DNA of 64,000 bases from Bog-473 sp963787485 (GTDB lineage: Bacteria; Actinomycetota; Acidimicrobiia; Acidimicrobiales; RAAP-2): NCBI GenBank assembly GCA_963787485.1, contig CAWBDF010000006.1, forward strand, positions 310,001-374,000. Reading direction: 5' to 3'. Below the pieces are notes generated by a model. It was not told the DNA's origin and did no database searches. It saw only the letters and a program-made list of their open reading frames with translations. The position numbers and the translations under genes were made by a program. How positions within the stretch are numbered: position 1 is the first letter of the stretch; each line of letters begins with the position of its first letter. Below, piece after piece: positions 54,746 to 64,000 of the stretch.

Positions 54746-56002
54746 CGCAGGGTGACGTACCCAGGGACCAGGTGGTGCGGCGTATCGAGATACCCCTTGG
54801 CCTCGGGCGGACCGGCGAACCGGCCGTGGCTCCAGCGGACCTCAATGTGCCCTGCGACGCTGACGTCGGCGTGGGACGTGCGGTGCCGGACCGTGGCCTC
54901 CCAGCCGACACGGGCCTGGCCTCCGGGTTGAGGCTCCATGTCGAGGGAGATCAGGCGGTACTGCTGGCGCCAGTCCCATGAGGTGTCGATCCGCAGACGC
55001 AGCGAGCGGGTGTCGGAGGAGCCGAGGACGAAGTAGGGCGTGCTTCCCATGCGCAACAGGCGCCACACCATGGCCTCGGCGGCGCCCGCACCTGACAGTG
55101 CCGTCCGCCAGCGCTCGGCCGAGGCGGTGGCGACCGCGTTCGACAACGTCCCGTAGTGCTCCTTGGCCCCGGGCGGCCAGCCCGACCTGAGCCAGTGGCC
55201 CAGCCCCTCGCGTTGTCCCGAGGTCAGGTCTGCCCGCGCGTTCGGGCAGGTCACGGAGTAGGACGGCTGGGACACCCCGGCCTGGAGTCCTCCCGGCATC
55301 GAACGGGGCCGTCCTTCGGGCCCGGGCCACGGGAGCACCGCTCCCGATGCCGGGAAGGGTCGGCGCCTCTCCCCACGCGCGGCCTCCTGCCCCCGACGCA
55401 CGGCGGCGTTCCTCACTCGCGCCACCGCCACCACCCCCGTCACCACCATCACCGACGTCACCGCCGTCACCGCCCCCGCCACCCCGGGCGGCGTTGCGCA
55501 CCGTGGCGTAGAGCGCTTGATACTCGGCCGGCGCTACCTCGGCGAACCAGTCGCCGCCGGGCCCGGTCCCCTCGGCCTCCGATCGACCCGCCCGGCGCGG
55601 TCCTCCCGACAAGAGCGAGTCGAAGACGTGGCTCGGGGAGACGTTGAAGAGGATTTTGGACAGGTACTTGCAACTGACCAGGTACACGTGGTCGACCCGC
55701 AGATCGATCGGGGCCACCTCGTCGCCGGGCGCCCGGCCGGTGCCCTTCCACTCCACCAGCTCGGGTCGTCGGCCCCGTAGCCCGTCCCGGGCGGAGAGGA
55801 AGGCCTGCCCGTTGGCCCAGGCAGCGTGGAACTCGCCGTCGAAGGCGCCACCGGCGCGCAGGGCCGAGAGGCGCTCCCACATCTCGGGGGAGAGGCTACG
55901 CATCACCGCGGGGCGTGACTGCAGCGCTTCGTCGATGTCGGCCAGGCCGAGCATGCCGAGCGCGGTGCCCAGCTCGGTCACGGTGGTGCGGTCGCTCGGC
56001 AT
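54742..56002 (-). pseudogene. Nuclease-like hypothetical protein, frameshifted
   Basis: From ATG 56002 the first frame gives a helical N-terminus (TVTELGTALGML), then FDGEFHAAWANGQAFLSARDGL, VEWKGTGRAPGDE and VDHVYLVSCKYLSKIL. D followed by E-x-K at about residue 75-88 resembles the PD-(D/E)XK nuclease core. A Gly/Asp-rich linker follows, and the frame changes near 55400. The second frame gives VSQPSYSVTCPNAR, WDWRQQYRLISLDM and HIEVRWSHGRFAG to the stop at 54742. The joined length is about 420 residues. I do not recognise the family by name. Confidence 0.65.
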
Positions 56003-56119
56003 GGGGGCATGTTCCCACGGCCGCGCGCGTCGGCCCGGAGACTCAGTCCCCGAATCGAAGGGCCCAACTAGTCTCGTTCTCGCCAGGCGAGAACTGCCTG
56101 GTCCCGGGAGGGGGAGACT

Positions 56120-56635
56120 ATGGACAAGAACGGGGCGGTCCGCGACCCTGCGGTGCAGGAGCTGCTCGACAAGGCAGCCATTCGCGAAGTGCTGTGGCGT
56201 TACTGCAGAGGCGTCGACCGGCGTGATGCCGACCTGCTCACGTCGTGCTACTGGGCCGATGCGTGCGACGACCACGTCGGGAATCTGTACTCAGGTGAGA
56301 CGGTCGGCCAGGGGCTCGTCGACTGGATGAACGAGATCATGGTCCGAACGTCGCACAACATCACGACGAACAACATCGAGGTGCACGGCGACACTGCGGG
56401 CAGCGAGTCGTACACCACCTCCATGCATGTCATGAAGGACGGTGGTGAGGGCCACGCCTTCTTTTCCGTCGCTCGTTACGTCGACCGCTTCGAGCGTCGC
56501 GGCGGAGAATGGAAGATCGCCTCCCGCCTCGTCGTCACCGAGTTCTCGGGCGCGGTCACCATGGAGATGTCCGCGTACGAGTCGCTGGCTCGTCAGGACA
56601 GGACCGACCCCTCCTACGCCGTGCTGAATCCGTGA
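56120..56635 (+). CDS. SnoaL-like protein
   Basis: A 171-residue cone-fold protein of the SnoaL/NTF2 type: KAAIREVLWRYCRGVDRRDADLLTSCYW at the N-terminus and WKIASRLVVTEF near the end. Members bind small hydrophobic ligands, as isomerases, dehydratases or accessory subunits. A ggaggggg RBS precedes the ATG. It is isolated on the plus strand between two minus-strand genes. Confidence 0.85.
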   Translation: MDKNGAVRDPAVQELLDKAAIREVLWRYCRGVDRRDADLLTSCYWADACDDHVGNLYSGETVGQGLVDWMNEIMVRTSHNITTNNIEVHGDTAGSESYTTSMHVMKDGGEGHAFFSVARYVDRFERRGGEWKIASRLVVTEFSGAVTMEMSAYESLARQDRTDPSYAVLNP

Positions 56636-56756
56636 TGTCTCGGCGCTGCTGACGGCCTCTTCGGTTGGCGCCGGGCTCATTGTGGACCTGGTCGAACGGC
56701 GAGCATGGCGCCGACGATGTTGATGGAGACGCCGAGGTTGGAACTCGCTCACGGTC

Positions 56757-57071
56757 TCAATCGGTGAACAGGGGAGTGAGCTGCAGCTCGAGCGGGCCGA
56801 TGGCGGCCTCGGCGGCGGCGTGGAGCTCGGTGCTCTCGTAGACGTCGACCGCGATCCCGGTGCGGGCGATGAAGGCGAAGACGGCGTCGCCCCAACGCTC
56901 CTCCCGGAGCGCCCGGCGCAAGGCCGTTCGTTCCCCGACGGGAAGCTCTCGTCCGGGGGTGTTCGCCACCAGCTGGCACGCCAACACCCAGTTCAACGTG
57001 TCGAGATCCTGGGCGACGAAGAGGCGAGGAGGGTCGTCACGCACGACGGCACAGGCCACGACTGCCCCCAC
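56757..57071 (-). CDS. Conserved hypothetical protein in the methyltransferase operon
   Basis: A 104-residue protein, ATG at 57071, 21 nt downstream of the preceding minus-strand gene. Motifs RLFVAQDLDTLNWVLACQLVA and ALREERWGDAVFAF suggest a compact alpha/beta fold. No catalytic residues are apparent, and I cannot assign a family. Its placement behind a methyltransferase and a nuclease-like gene makes it a possible third component. Confidence 0.7.
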   Translation of the reverse strand: MGAVVACAVVRDDPPRLFVAQDLDTLNWVLACQLVANTPGRELPVGERTALRRALREERWGDAVFAFIARTGIAVDVYESTELHAAAEAAIGPLELQLTPLFTD

Positions 57072-57092
57072 GAGTCAGATTCCCTCGGCCAC

Positions 57093-57560
57093 TCACACAC
57101 CACCGGGGGCGACGTCCGCTTCGGACCAGAACCCCGGCCTGGGCGAGCGGCCCCGGCCTCTGGCGTAGGCGGCCAACCTGGGCCCGCCGCCGGGGGAGAG
57201 GAGGTCGACCACGTCGAAGACCCCTCCCGGCCCCGGGGCACGCAGGGCCCGGTCGGCTTCGGTGCCTGGCCGGGGCAGCTGGGTGGTCAGGATGACGAAG
57301 GGTGCGATCCCGTGGGCGGCGAGGACGTGTGCACGACCGAGGGCGCGCCACACCGTCTCGGAGCGGGCCATGCCGCCCCGGTAGGCCGAATTCGGTCCGG
57401 CCACGTCGAAGTGCCAGGTTCGCCCGGACCCGTCAACCCCGGTGAAGTCGACAACGAGGCCCGGACCCCGGACCCGCCGGTTGGCGCGGACGTCGCGGAA
57501 GCCGGCGGACTCGAGCGCCGTCCGGGCCAGAGCCGCCGCCGAGGTGCCGTCACCGGACAC
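57093..57560 (-). CDS. Hypothetical protein, possible restriction-endonuclease-like
   Basis: A 155-residue product (GTG 57560, 31 nt after the methyltransferase stop). The core LVVDFTGVDGSGRTWHFDVAG has the spacing of a PD-(D/E)XK site: one Asp, then FDV after a beta-turn. The final Lys is replaced by Ala, so activity is uncertain. Downstream SAYRGGMARSETVWRALGRAHVL and TQLPRPGTEADRALR are well ordered. It lies directly downstream of a DNA methyltransferase, which fits a restriction partner, but that is inference. Confidence 0.6.
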   Translation of the reverse strand: MSGDGTSAAALARTALESAGFRDVRANRRVRGPGLVVDFTGVDGSGRTWHFDVAGPNSAYRGGMARSETVWRALGRAHVLAAHGIAPFVILTTQLPRPGTEADRALRAPGPGGVFDVVDLLSPGGGPRLAAYARGRGRSPRPGFWSEADVAPGGV

Positions 57561-57591
57561 GACGCCCGCGCCGGTCCCGGCATCGACGCCT

Positions 57592-58557
57592 TCAACCGTC
57601 GCGCCCCCTGCCTCCGAAACTCCGCCCCCCCGCCCCCGCCTCAGCGTCCAGCCGGGCCCGGGCCAGGTCCACATAGGCCGGGTCGAGGTCGTACCCCACG
57701 GCATCGCGCCCGCTCCGCACGGCCGCCACGAGCGTCGACCCGGATCCGCAGAACGGGTCGAGCACCAGATCGCCTCGATACGTGTAGAGCTCCATCAGGC
57801 GCTGCGGCAGCTCCACGGGGAAGGGGGCGGGGTGGCGGACCCGCACCGCGCTCTCGGGCGGGAACTCCCAGACGTCGAGGGTGAGCGCCATGAAGTCGTC
57901 GGCCGCGATGCTGCTCTCGTGGGGCAGGCCCTCGCGCCGGCGCTCCTTGGGCGAGCGGGCCCGGCCGAAGCGGCCCTTGCTGGCCACGACGATGCGCTCG
58001 GTCACGTCGCGCAGCACCGGGTTGGCGGCCGAGCGGAACGAACCCCAGGCGCACGACCCCGACGCCCCCTCGCCCTTCTGCCACACGATCTCGCCCCGCG
58101 GCAGCATCCGCAGGTCGTCCTGGAGGATGGCCATGACGTCGGCCGCCAAGCTTCGATACGGCTTGCGCCCGAGGTTGGCCACGTTGATCGCCATGCGCCC
58201 CCCGGGCTCGAGGACCCGCTTGCACTCGCTGAACACGTCGCGCAGCAGCTCGAGGTACTCGATGTAGGAGCCCGGGACACCTTCGCGGTCGAGCTCCTCT
58301 TCGTACTGCTTGCCGGCGAAGTACGGCGGCGAGGTGACGACGAGGGCCACCGAGTCGTCGGCCACGGTGTCCATCCGGCGGGCGTCGCCGCACACGCAGG
58401 TCACGCCCGGCTCGTGCGGGGTGACGTGCTCGTCGGCGCTGACCTCGGGGGCCTCGAAGCGGGCGTAGAAGGCGTCCGCGACGTGCGACTCGCGGCGCCC
58501 GACGCCGAAATTGGACGTGGTGGTGCGTCGACGTGGGGGCATGGAGCGTGGAGGCAT
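57592..58557 (-). CDS. DNA methyltransferase (N4-cytosine/N6-adenine, beta class)
   Basis: A 321-residue amino-methyltransferase. The catalytic motif TSPPY near residue 75 precedes the SAM-binding motif DPFCGSGSTLVAAV near 282, the beta-class order. SPPY is the form typical of N4-cytosine enzymes. The target-recognition region lies between residues 115 and 220. Genes downstream in the same direction encode two small unknown proteins. ATG 58557 is used; ATG 58542 also fits. Confidence 0.9.
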   Translation of the reverse strand: MPPRSMPPRRRTTTSNFGVGRRESHVADAFYARFEAPEVSADEHVTPHEPGVTCVCGDARRMDTVADDSVALVVTSPPYFAGKQYEEELDREGVPGSYIEYLELLRDVFSECKRVLEPGGRMAINVANLGRKPYRSLAADVMAILQDDLRMLPRGEIVWQKGEGASGSCAWGSFRSAANPVLRDVTERIVVASKGRFGRARSPKERRREGLPHESSIAADDFMALTLDVWEFPPESAVRVRHPAPFPVELPQRLMELYTYRGDLVLDPFCGSGSTLVAAVRSGRDAVGYDLDPAYVDLARARLDAEAGAGGRSFGGRGRDG

Positions 58558-58587
58558 GGGACTCGCTCGAACCCTACCGAGGCGGTG

Positions 58588-59025
58588 TCACATCTCGTAG
58601 ACGACGTGGGACGTCGTCCGGCCCACCACGTCGTAGAGGGACCGCGCCGGGGCGTTGTAGAGCTGGGTGTGCCAGTAGACCAGCTCGACCCCTCGATCGG
58701 TGGCGGCCTGCCGGAATGCCACGAGGAGGGACCGGCCCAGATCGTGTCCCCGGGCGGCCGGGGCCACGAAGAGGTCCTCGAGGTAGCACGTGGGCTGCCG
58801 CGACCAGGTGGTGGCGTGGACGATGCCGTGGGCCAACCCGACGCCCCGCCCCGAGTCGTCGAGGGCGATCAGGGCGAACATGCCGTCGCGGTCGGCGCAC
58901 AGGCGCTCGAAGGTGGTCTCGGACGCGTGGTCGGGGAGCTCGGCTCGATAGAAGGCCAGATAGCCGCTCCACAGCGCCCGCCAGTCGTCCCAGTCCTCCG
59001 GTCGCAGGCTCCGGATGGTGGCCAC
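58588..59025 (-). CDS. GNAT family N-acetyltransferase
   Basis: A 145-residue acetyltransferase with the acetyl-CoA loop VAPAARGHDLGRSLL near residue 95 and LYNAPARSLYDVVG near the end, and Glu in LEDLFV. It belongs to the small-molecule-like GNAT group. It lies between the methyltransferase and the response regulator with short gaps in the same direction. Confidence 0.88.
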   Translation of the reverse strand: MATIRSLRPEDWDDWRALWSGYLAFYRAELPDHASETTFERLCADRDGMFALIALDDSGRGVGLAHGIVHATTWSRQPTCYLEDLFVAPAARGHDLGRSLLVAFRQAATDRGVELVYWHTQLYNAPARSLYDVVGRTTSHVVYEM

Positions 59026-59029
59026 CTCG

Positions 59030-59779
59030 TCAGCTTCGCGCCGACCCGCTCCGGAGGGCGGGACCGTGCCGGCCAGGCCTCAGGGAGCTCAGGAGAGAGG
59101 GCACTGAGGGCTGCACCAGGCCCGACTGGTAGGCGAACACCACCACCTGGACCCGGTCGCGGAAACCCAGCTTGGCCAGCAGGTGGCCCACGTGGGACTT
59201 GACGGTGGCCTCCGAGACGTAGAGGCGCTCGGCGATCTCGGCGTTGGAGAGGCCCTCGGCCACGCACAGGAGCACCTCGCGCTCGCGCTCGGTGAGCGCG
59301 GCGAGCCCGGGGTCCTCGGCCTGAGGGTCGTCGATCTCCGGGTCGGGCAGGGTGTGGGCGTACTCCTCGAGCAGGCGGCGGGTGACCCGCGGGGACACGA
59401 CGGCGTCGCCCCGGGCCACCGTTCGGATGGCCGCGGCGAGCTCGGCGGGCGGCACGTCCTTGAGCAGGAAGCCGCTGGCGCCGGCCCGGAGGGCCCCGAA
59501 GGCGTACTCGTCGAGATCGAAGGTGGTCAGGATGAGCACCCGGGTGTGCCCGGCCGCCTCCGATTCGGCGATGGCCCGGGTGGCCGCGATCCCGTCGAGC
59601 ACGGGCATGCGCACGTCCATGAGGACGACGTCGGGGCGGTAGAGCTCGGCCAGGCGCACGGCGTCGGCGCCGTCGGCCGCCTCGCCCACGATCTCCATGT
59701 CCTTCTCGGCCTCGAGGATCATGCGGAACCCCTGGCGCAGCAGGGCCTGGTCGTCGGCCAGGACGACCCTGACCGTCAT
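59030..59779 (-). CDS. NarL/LuxR-family response regulator
   Basis: A 249-residue regulator. The receiver domain has the acidic pocket ADD (residues 8-10), the phosphoacceptor in VVLMDVRMP near 55 and LKD near 105. The C-terminal LuxR-type HTH (LTEREREVLLCVAEGLSNAEIAERL, VKSHVGHLLAKL) binds DNA. A 30-residue acidic linker lies between. The start overlaps the kinase stop, so the pair is a coupled two-component system. Confidence 0.93.
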   Translation of the reverse strand: MTVRVVLADDQALLRQGFRMILEAEKDMEIVGEAADGADAVRLAELYRPDVVLMDVRMPVLDGIAATRAIAESEAAGHTRVLILTTFDLDEYAFGALRAGASGFLLKDVPPAELAAAIRTVARGDAVVSPRVTRRLLEEYAHTLPDPEIDDPQAEDPGLAALTEREREVLLCVAEGLSNAEIAERLYVSEATVKSHVGHLLAKLGFRDRVQVVVFAYQSGLVQPSVPSLLSSLRPGRHGPALRSGSARS

Positions 59780-61107
59780 GGAGAGGTCGAGGCTTTGCAG
59801 TCGCGGAGCGTCGCCGTGACCTCCCAGCCACCGGCCGCCCGAGGAGCGGCCCGGAGGGAGCCACCGAAGGCGGCGGCGCGTTCGGCCATGCCTGCCAGGC
59901 CGTGACCGCCCGCACCCCCGGACGGACGGACGGGCCGGTGGCGGGCCGGGGGTCCATTCTCATTGCTGGCGGCCCCGTTGGTGGCAGCCCCATTTGGTGG
60001 TGGCGGGGCCGGCCGACACGTCGGCCAGGACCGGGTCCCCACCGTCGTCGGCCACCCGCACCGAGATGTCGGGGTCGTCGAACCCCAGGGACACCTCCAC
60101 CGAGGCCGGCGTGTGCGCGTGTTTGAGGGTGTTGGTCAGGGCTTCCTGCACGATCCGGTAGACGGTCAGACCGGCCGCCTCGCTCACCGCGAACGGCCGG
60201 CCCGTGCGCATCAGCGTCACCGGCAGGCCGGTGCCGCGTACCCGCTGGACCAGGGCGCCGAGGTCGTCGAGCCCGGGCTGGGGGGCGAGCGGGGCCTTTT
60301 CGCGAGCCGGACGCCTCGGTCCACGCCGTGACCCCGGGCCGACGGTTCCTCGCGCAGCACCCCGAGCATGCGCCGCATGTCGGTGAGGGCCTGGCGCCCC
60401 GTGCCCGAGACCTCGCGCATCACCTCGGCGGCACGCTCGGGATCCGAGGCCTGGGCCGCCGAGGCGGCGTCGGCCAGCGTGACCATGACCTGGAGGTTGT
60501 GGGACACCACGTCGTGCATCTCGCGGGCGATGCGGGATCGCTCGGCCGCAGCAGCGAGCGAGGCCTGCTGGTCCCGCTCGATCTCGAGCCGTTGGGCGCG
60601 CTCGGCCAACCAGTCGAGCTGGCTGCGCAGCGCCCGCACCACCAGGCCGGCCAGCACGGCGGCGACGACGAGCCCGCTCAGGAAGACGAACGACTGCCCG
60701 TGGTTCCCCGTGGGGACCCAGCGCGCCGTCGCCAGCACGGCACCGACCTCTGCGATGAGCGAGGCCACCACGACGAGCACCCTGGCACTCTCGAGGGCGA
60801 CCGTGGCCAGCGCGACGAGCAACGATGCATCGGCGATTCCGGGCTGGGTGACCATCCACTGCACGAAGGCGACGGCCGAGATGGCCAGGAAGACCGCCAT
60901 GGGGGCGCGGCGGCGGAAGACGAGCGGCACCGTGAGCGCCGCCACGAACCACAGGCTGGGCCGCGTCGCCGACTGTTCCACCAGCCAGCCTGAGCTCCCC
61001 AGGAAGAGGCCGGCGGCCAGGGCGACGTCGACGAGCATGGCGTAACGGCGGTCGAAGGTGCGTAGCCGCTCCCACACGGGGTGGAAATGAGGTGGGCTGG
61101 CGTCCAT
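59776..61107 (-). pseudogene. NarL-type sensor histidine kinase with two frameshifts
   Basis: From ATG 61107 the product has five to six membrane helices, then the HisKA_3 motif RSRIAREMHDVVSHNLQVMV near residue 215. The frame changes near 60300 (cttttcg) and the new frame continues with LDDLGALVQRVRGTGLPV and VYRIVQEALTNTLKHA. It changes again near 59995 (ccccatttgg) and ends GGAGGHGLAGMAERAAAFGG. All kinase blocks are present if both shifts are corrected. The probable partner is the overlapping response regulator. Confidence 0.88.
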
Positions 61108-62070
61108 CGGGTCCTTCGTTCCCAGTCGGGACGACCATGCTAATGAGCCGCCGGTCGGATGCCGGGTCGACGCTCGGGCTGCGCTCACCGCCCCATCCTT
61201 TCGGGCGCCGGGTGCGGCGGCCCTCATCCCCGAGGAGGAAGGACGCACACCGGGATCATCCCTCGGGGCCATTGGAGGCCCCGGGTACCGGCCGTAGGTT
61301 CTGACCCGCAAACGCCCTCGGGCGGCGCGGGGAGCGGGCGTGTTCCGCCCCGAGCATGCTGCGCTCTCGCGCCGCCCCGGGACGGTCCGACCGCCTCCTC
61401 TCGCGCGTTCGTCGTATCTCGGTGCCGGGCCGCGCTCACGTCGGGATACCGCCGCTGGACTTGAGCCCATTCGTCACAACGGTACGACAATCCTTACGTC
61501 GTTACCTGCTGGTGACCTTTTGATGACCTGGCGGTGTACCGGCACGTGTAAGCAGGCAAAACGCCGTAATGCGGGATGTTTGACGCACCGTTGGTGCGCG
61601 TACGCCCGTGACTTATGGCCCGTTGACGCATTCTCGGCTTCCTGAGATCCTGCGACCCATTGGCGAAATGAGTGGTTTGGCGACCACTCAGTGATCAGGC
61701 GAGGGCGGTTCATGGACCTGGCGGATCCATGGATGAGTAGATGGCCGTTCGACGTGGTGCGCGTCGAACGCGCCCGCCCGCAGTCGCTCTCCTCTGATCC
61801 GGTCGCCGGAAACGCAGTGCATGCCTCGCCGCAGGCGCGCACGGAACAGATGTTGTGGCACCGGGTGACCAACTCCCTTCCCCTCCGGTCATCGCGGGCC
61901 CAACAGAACAGGAGCTCGGACATCGGGTTTCTGGCAGCAAGCGGGAACCCCGATCGGTGGGTTCCTTGCGTAGGGCGTCCTGCCATACCGCAGGCGCCAC
62001 ATCGTGACGCCTGGAGAGATGGGATTCCGGGCGCCCTAATCAAGTAACCCATCAAAACCAAAGGAGAACA
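61108..62070. other. Long intergenic region with an inverted repeat
   Basis: No convincing gene lies in these 963 nt. A perfect 8-bp inverted repeat, TGAGTGGT and ACCACTCA with a 6-nt spacer, is at 61669-61690. A shorter stem, caggcg/cgcctg, is near 61990-62015. The first part is very GC-rich, the second less so. It should contain the kinase promoter and that of the secreted gene at 62071. Confidence 0.6.
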
Positions 62071-62620
62071 ATGAAGCGATTCATGAACAAGAAGGTGGCG
62101 GCCATCGGCCTCGCCGCAGGGCTTGCCCTCGGTGCTGCCGGTGCGGCGTTCGCCTACTTCACGCACGTCTGGTACGGGTACAGCGGCACGGCCGCCTGGC
62201 GGGCAACGGCGTGCTGAACCGTGTACGCCTGACGCTAGCGATCGCCGCGACGTTCACCCTGGCGATGGTGACCAGACCGTGACCGCTCAGGCGACGATCA
62301 ACGGTGCCGGTCACGAAACCACGATCGGCCACACGGTCGAGTACGTCCACGGCGCCTGCGACGTCACGTCGACCGGCGCAAGCCGCCGGGACAACGTTCA
62401 GCTGACTCGGCGGACGAGCCCGCTCGGCACCGACGTGACGGCGCGCACCTCGGCTGGACGCTACGGCGCTCTGCCGACGGCACTGGCGACGATGCCTCAA
62501 CGGTGGACGGACACGCTCACGTTGCGTCGACACGGCCGCACCAGGACGCCTGCAAGGGCGTCACGGTCACGCTGACACTCACCGCAGCTGACGACCCAGT
62601 TAGTGAGACGGACTTGCGTC
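62071..62620 (+). pseudogene. Secreted surface-protein gene broken by frame changes
   Basis: An aaaggaga RBS and ATG 62071 start a 48-residue frame with a clear signal peptide (MKRFMNKKVA, hydrophobic core, AFAYF near residue 29), which stops at 62217. Later frames continue with VTAQATINGAGHETTIGHTVEYVHGACDV and DACKGVTVTLTLTA, as in the small secreted proteins with an MNKK-AYFT start. At least two or three indels break it. The end near 62620 is approximate. Confidence 0.6.
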
Positions 62621-62645
62621 CGTTCACCATGACTCGGTCGGAAGG

Positions 62646-62674
62646 CCGGGTCACGGATTACCTCCGTGGCCCGG
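62646..62674 (+). terminator. Strong hairpin terminator
   Basis: CCGGGTCACGG and CCGTGGCCCGG form an 11-bp stem (one G-T pair) around the loop attacct. It separates the broken secreted gene from the next one and has no U-run. Confidence 0.7.
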
Positions 62675-62766
62675 CCAACCACCGGGTGAGATCAGCGAGG
62701 GAAAGCAGGGGGCGGAACCTGAGGTCCCTCGGTGGGCTTGCCCATCACAGTGAGAATGAGGAGTAG

Positions 62767-64000
62767 ATGAAGCCAGAGCGGTTCAAGAGGACGAAGTCGG
62801 TGGTGGCCACCAGCGCCATCGCGCTCGTCGTCGCCGCGCTCGTGATCGGGGTCTCGTCACCTCGTGCGTCGGCACACGGTCCGCCTCCCCTCAGCACCTC
62901 GGCTTCGAGCTGACCTCTGGCTCCGCGACTTCACCATCACCAGCAACATCTACCCGTCGCCTGCCTGCTCGGGCTCGACGGCCGCTCCTCTCCCCAGGAC
63001 GACCCGCTGCGTCGGTCTTCACGGTGCAGAACCTGTCAAGGTCCCCATCACCGTCCAGAGCATCACGACCGCGCTCACGCGAGCTACCCGGCTCCGCCCG
63101 CCGTGTGCGCCGCCGACCTACTTCACGTTGCCGACCTTCTCGGGATCGTTCATTGTGCCGGGGCGAACGCCACGGCCAATGCCCGGCGTGCCCATCGAGC
63201 TGAAGGACAGCGGCAACGACAGACCGCCTGCGAGAACTTCCACCCTACCACTTCGTGTACTCGGGGGGCGCCCAGTACACCGACTCCACGACGACCAGCC
63301 TGGCCTCGTCGTCGCCGGGGAACACCTCGACCTCCGGGACCTCGGTCACCTTCACGGCAACGGTGACCGAGACCAACGCCAGCAGGACCCATCCGGCCCG
63401 CCGGCGGCACGGTGACCTTCTACAGCTGCCCGACGAGCGGCCTGCGCCCGACGACATCAGCTCGGCACCGGGACGGTGGCACGCAATGGTCAGGCGACGT
63501 ACGCGACCCGACCCTGCCCGTCGGCACCGACTACATCGAGGCCGGTCTACGGAGGGTCGGGGACCAACCTCACCGGGAGCACGTCCAACGTCGTGACGCA
63601 GACCGTGACCTCGGGTTCGCTCTCGACCACCTCGGTCCTCACCTCGTCGCCCAACCCCTCGAGCTACGGCACGTCGGTGAGCTTCAGCGACACGGTGTCC
63701 TCGGGCTCGGGCACGCCGAGCGGCACGGTGACCTTCTACAGCTGCGGCCCCGACAGCTGCTGCCACCAAGAGCCTCGCTCGGGACGGTGACCCTCAACGG
63801 CTCGGGCAAGGCGACCTACTCGACCTCGAGCCCTCCCGGTGGGCACCACCTACGTCGAGGCCATCTACGCGGCCACGGGCAACTACGGCGGCTCGACCTC
63901 GAATGTGGTGTCCCAGGTGGTCAACGCGTCTCGACCACCTCGGTCCTCACCTCGTCGCCCAACCCGTCGGTCTACGGCACCTCGGTGAGCTTCAGCGCCA
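62767..64000 (+). pseudogene. Ig-like repeat secreted protein, many frame changes, 3' end outside window
   Basis: ATG 62767 starts a signal peptide (KSVVATSAIALVVAALVIGV, cleavage near ASA, residue 36). A stop ends this frame at 62913, but other frames give GFELTSGSATS, KVPITVQSITTAL, FTLPTFSGSF and then Ig-like units VTFTATVT, PSGTVTFYSC and STTSVLTSSPNPSSYGTSVSF. The last unit recurs 308 bp later (63621 and 63929). These match Big_3/Ig-like repeat surface proteins. At least five frame changes are needed. It continues past the window edge. Confidence 0.7.

Noticed and set aside
54842..56275. The long frame upstream of ATG 56002 as extra coding sequence
   Set aside because: The part between 56275 and 56002 is antisense to the start of the SnoaL gene and shows no similarity.
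61500..61620. Cyclic-di-GMP or other riboswitch before the secreted genes
   Set aside because: The stretch around ggcaaaacgcc resembles parts of known motifs, but required conserved loops are absent and it is more than 400 nt from the gene.

Overview
The window looks like chromosomal DNA from a high-GC actinobacterium. The first 14 kb carry the conserved ribosome/SRP/cell-division block in actinobacterial order. A mycothiol-conjugate amidase homologue, a PspA-HtpX-PspAB stress operon, a DUF2469 gene, a SigG-type sigma factor with a SnoaL tail and a group II truncated globin point the same way. GTG and TTG starts and 1-4 nt stop/start overlaps are frequent. The lepB and rnhB genes usually found between rplS and DUF2469 are absent. 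An Acidimicrobiia-like lineage fits, but that is inference.

Region 1 (1-15.5 kb): rpmF-plsX-acpP-rnc-mutM, a 13-copy 16-bp tandem repeat, smc-ftsY, an FKBP lipoprotein gene on the minus strand, ffh-rpsP-khpA-rimM-trmD-rplS, DUF2469-yraN, and an NfeD/SPFH pair. Together these make fatty acids and phospholipid precursors, process rRNA, insert membrane proteins, organise chromosomes and mature ribosomes and tRNA. Region 2 (15.5-22.5 kb): an accessory island with a second small copy of the 16-bp repeat, a frameshifted hypothetical gene, a secreted GH43-like protein, a decayed comM fragment and a secreted beta-helix protein, followed by intact comM-dprA. Region 3 (22.5-38.3 kb): housekeeping and stress genes (nfo, fumC, pterin dehydratase, pspA-htpX-pspAB-phosphatase, mca-like amidase, purE-purK, a RecB-like nuclease, clpS) and a frameshifted MFS exporter.

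Region 4 (38.3-50.7 kb): peroxiredoxin, a fused ArsR-SRPBCC regulator, a SigG/YCII divergent pair, and a probable catabolic or detoxification neighbourhood (two amidohydrolases, a P450, an MFS exporter, an alpha/beta hydrolase, RidA, an aminotransferase). Several promoters here carry clear inverted repeats. Region 5 (50.7-54.7 kb): a secreted protein, a tyrosine-recombinase remnant abutting the 3' end of a tRNA-Gly gene, a truncated globin, an RDD protein coupled to a nonapeptide-repeat protein, an internally deleted VOC protein and an acetyltransferase. Region 6 (54.7-61.1 kb): a broken nuclease-like gene, a SnoaL protein, a DNA methyltransferase followed by two small unknown genes (a possible restriction-modification unit), an acetyltransferase and a NarL/LiaS-type two-component system. 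Region 7 (61.1-64 kb): a long intergenic region, then two secreted surface-protein genes, the second with Ig-like repeats, both broken by many frame changes.

At least eight single-base frame breaks interrupt otherwise well-conserved genes. Either the assembly has indel errors or the genome is eroding; the sequence alone cannot decide. The best leads for something undescribed are the methyltransferase-linked small proteins, the 16-bp GTATAC repeat family, the nonapeptide-repeat protein paired with RDD, and the degenerate pore-loop membrane protein.
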